Shown here one piece after another: positions 4,802 to 6,010 of a DNA stretch of 6,010 nt. The notes under the pieces are model-generated. The model saw only the letters and a program-made list of their open reading frames with translations. It had not been told where the DNA came from and did no database searches. Made by a program: the position numbers and the translations under genes. The DNA is taken from NCBI GenBank assembly GCA_015487895.1, contig WFOW01000231.1, positions 1 through 6,010 of the forward strand. The letters are read 5' to 3'. Source of the stretch: Gammaproteobacteria bacterium. Its GTDB lineage: Bacteria > Pseudomonadota > Gammaproteobacteria > S144-34. Each line of letters starts with the position of its first letter. Within the stretch, counting starts at the first letter, position 1.

Positions 4802-5902
4802 TCACAGGACCCCGATGCCGAGGACGCCCTGCATGAAGTGGCCGAAGCCGTAGGAGAGCGCCGCGGCGCCGAGGCCGGCCGCCACCAGCTCCAGCGCCTT
4901 GGTGCGGATGGAGATGCCGGACAGCACCGAGATCAGCGTCCCGGCCGCGGCGAGCGCCGTGCCGGCCGCCGCCACCGCCCACGGCAGCGCGGCCAGCGCG
5001 CTCGAGGCGACGAAGTAGGGCGTGAGCGGGAAGGCCGCGCCGGCGAGATAGGCGAGCCCCGTGTAGAGCCCGGAGCGCAGCTCGTTCTCCTCCGCCGGGG
5101 GAGCGATGAGGCGCGCCAGCGCCTCGCGGTTGTCGCGGAGCTGCGCGGCGACACTCGCCGCGAGCGCCGCGGGCACGCCCGAGGCCTCGAGCGTCTCGCG
5201 GTACTCCTCCACGGCGCGTTCCGGGGCCACCTGGAACAGGACGTCGAGGCGCTCGCGGCGCGCCTCGTTCACCTGGCGCTGGGAGCGCACCGAGACGAAC
5301 GCGCCGATCGCCATGGAGAGCGCGCCCGCCACGCCGACCACGAGCCCGCTGGCCGCGACCAGCCCGGGCCGGGCGGCGTAGACGGCGGACAGGCCCGCCA
5401 CGACGCCCAGCACCTCCACCAGGCCGTCGTTCATGCCGAGCACGAAGTCGCGCACGTGCCCCAGGCCGAGCGACTCGGACTCGCGCTTGAAGAAGCGCTC
5501 GTGCTCGAGCTCGTCGAGGATCACCTGCCGCAGGCGCTCGCGCTCGCCGGCCTCGAGCGGCATCCCGCGCAGGGCGTCGAAATAGGCGCGGTAGGCGGCG
5601 TTCTCGCCCAGCTCGAGCAGCGCGACCACGACGACCGGGTCGACCACGCGCTGGAGCAGCGCCAGCAGCCGCAGGCGCAGGCCCCCCGGCCGGCGCCGGG
5701 GCTGCGGCGGGGCCTGCCCGAGGCGCTCGAGCACCCGCCGCCAGAAGGCGGCGTGGCTGCCCTCCATCGCCGCGATGCGCTCGAGCGCCCGGCGCCGGCG
5801 CGGATCGCGCACGCGCGCGGCCAGCGCCCGGTAGGTCGCGTGGTCGTCCAGCTCCGTCAGGTAGAAGCGGCGCGCCAGCGCCGCGGCCTCGCCTGCGCTC
5901 AC
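4802..5902 (-). CDS. Ferritin-like/VIT1 fusion iron transporter (MbfA-like)
   Basis: This 366-residue protein fuses an N-terminal ferritin-like (rubrerythrin-type) four-helix domain to a C-terminal VIT1/CCC1 membrane domain, the layout of MbfA iron exporters. Likely di-iron ligands are Glu17, Glu47 with His50 (ExxH), Glu97 or Glu100, and Glu131 with His134 (ExxH). The VIT1 domain begins at ~152: TM1 in FVLGMNDGLVEVLGVVAGLS with Asp159, TM2 ~181-205 with SMAIGAFVSV, then a cytoplasmic charged helical segment (~206-275) rich in Glu. TM3 (~278-298), TM4 (~301-327) and TM5 (~337-364) complete it. The domain should sit in the inner membrane and move Fe2+ (possibly Mn2+) out of the cytoplasm, with the ferritin-like part sensing or loading iron. 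The start is GTG at 5902, with GGAG spaced 8 bases upstream. It is convergent with rdgB and divergent from hemW. A Glu common in the TM2 GE[YF]VS motif is Ala201 here. Confidence 0.88.
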   Translation of the reverse strand: MSAGEAAALARRFYLTELDDHATYRALAARVRDPRRRRALERIAAMEGSHAAFWRRVLERLGQAPPQPRRRPGGLRLRLLALLQRVVDPVVVVALLELGENAAYRAYFDALRGMPLEAGERERLRQVILDELEHERFFKRESESLGLGHVRDFVLGMNDGLVEVLGVVAGLSAVYAARPGLVAASGLVVGVAGALSMAIGAFVSVRSQRQVNEARRERLDVLFQVAPERAVEEYRETLEASGVPAALAASVAAQLRDNREALARLIAPPAEENELRSGLYTGLAYLAGAAFPLTPYFVASSALAALPWAVAAAGTALAAAGTLISVLSGISIRTKALELVAAGLGAAALSYGFGHFMQGVLGIGVL

Positions 5903-5937
5903 CTGCCCGTCTCCGGGATACCCGCCCAGAGCGGAGA

Positions 5938-5950
5938 GTCTACAGTAGAC
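5938..5950. promoter_or_regulatory. Perfect palindrome in the divergent VIT/hemW spacer (candidate operator)
   Basis: GTCTAC-A-GTAGAC is an exact 6-bp inverted repeat around one base, in a 68-bp spacer between two divergent start codons. It also contains weak -10-like hexamers on each strand (TACAGT, TACTGT). The location suits an operator shared by the iron transporter and hemW. It is not a recognisable 19-bp Fur box. Confidence 0.35.
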
Positions 5951-5970
5951 GAAGGAGGGAAGCCGGAGAG

Positions 5971-6010
5971 ATGGCGGCGGCGCGCGACATCCCCCTCACG
6001 GTCTACGTGC
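5971..6010 (+). CDS. hemW: Probable HemW (radical SAM heme chaperone), 5' end
   Basis: Only 13 codons are in the window: MAAARDIPLTVYV, then the right edge. The IPLTVYV segment fits the HemW N-terminus (typically PLSLYVHIPWC, leading to the CxxxCxxC radical SAM cluster site, which would lie just beyond the edge). Position after rdgB on the same strand supports this, because rdgB-hemW adjacency is common in gammaproteobacteria. HemW is a heme-binding radical SAM protein related to coproporphyrinogen dehydrogenase HemN. An exact AGGAGG lies at 5953-5958, 12 bases before the ATG, which is long; a closer GGAG (5965-5968) is only 2 bases away. The true start could therefore differ. Confidence 0.65.
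   Translation, partial: MAAARDIPLTVYV

Overview
The window is very GC-rich bacterial DNA, dense in genes with short gaps. It most resembles a high-GC gammaproteobacterium, possibly Chromatiales/Ectothiorhodospiraceae-like. This placement is an inference from gene content (rph, then rdgB and hemW as neighbours, and a REC-PAS-GGDEF-EAL protein with a sigma-28 type promoter); no rRNA or marker phylogeny is available here.

Layout, left to right. Bases 1-341 hold the 3' end of a PP2C-type Ser/Thr phosphatase gene. Its first ~113-126 bases are inverted relative to the rest: the metal-binding CTDGLW segment reads on the minus strand while the C-terminal DNVT segment reads on the plus strand, with a 13-bp inverted repeat at the two edges. 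RNase PH (rph, 397-1116, +) follows behind a TATACT -10 candidate and a clear Shine-Dalgarno site. Convergent to it is a large c-di-GMP gene (1131-3635, -): degenerate receiver, canonical receiver, PAS, GGDEF with an intact I-site, and EAL. A 485-bp divergent spacer (3636-4120) carries a near-perfect FliA (sigma-28) promoter for that gene and three hairpin-forming inverted repeats, but no convincing gene. RdgB/HAM1 nucleotide-pool pyrophosphatase (4121-4735, +) comes next, then a 7-bp-period repeat in the rdgB/VIT gap, then a minus-strand ferritin-like plus VIT1 iron transporter of MbfA type (4802-5902, GTG start). A 68-bp divergent spacer with a perfect palindrome leads to the first 13 codons of a probable hemW (5971 onward, +).

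Functionally, the plus-strand genes (phosphatase, rph, rdgB, hemW) look like a conserved housekeeping order covering RNA 3'-end trimming, nucleotide sanitation and heme-related radical SAM work. Two minus-strand genes are interleaved in it: a c-di-GMP signalling enzyme probably co-expressed with flagella, and an iron exporter/ferritin fusion. The strongest new observations are the sigma-28 promoter linking c-di-GMP turnover to the flagellar regulon, and the mini-inversion in the phosphatase gene, which is either an assembly or amplification artefact or a real small inversion.
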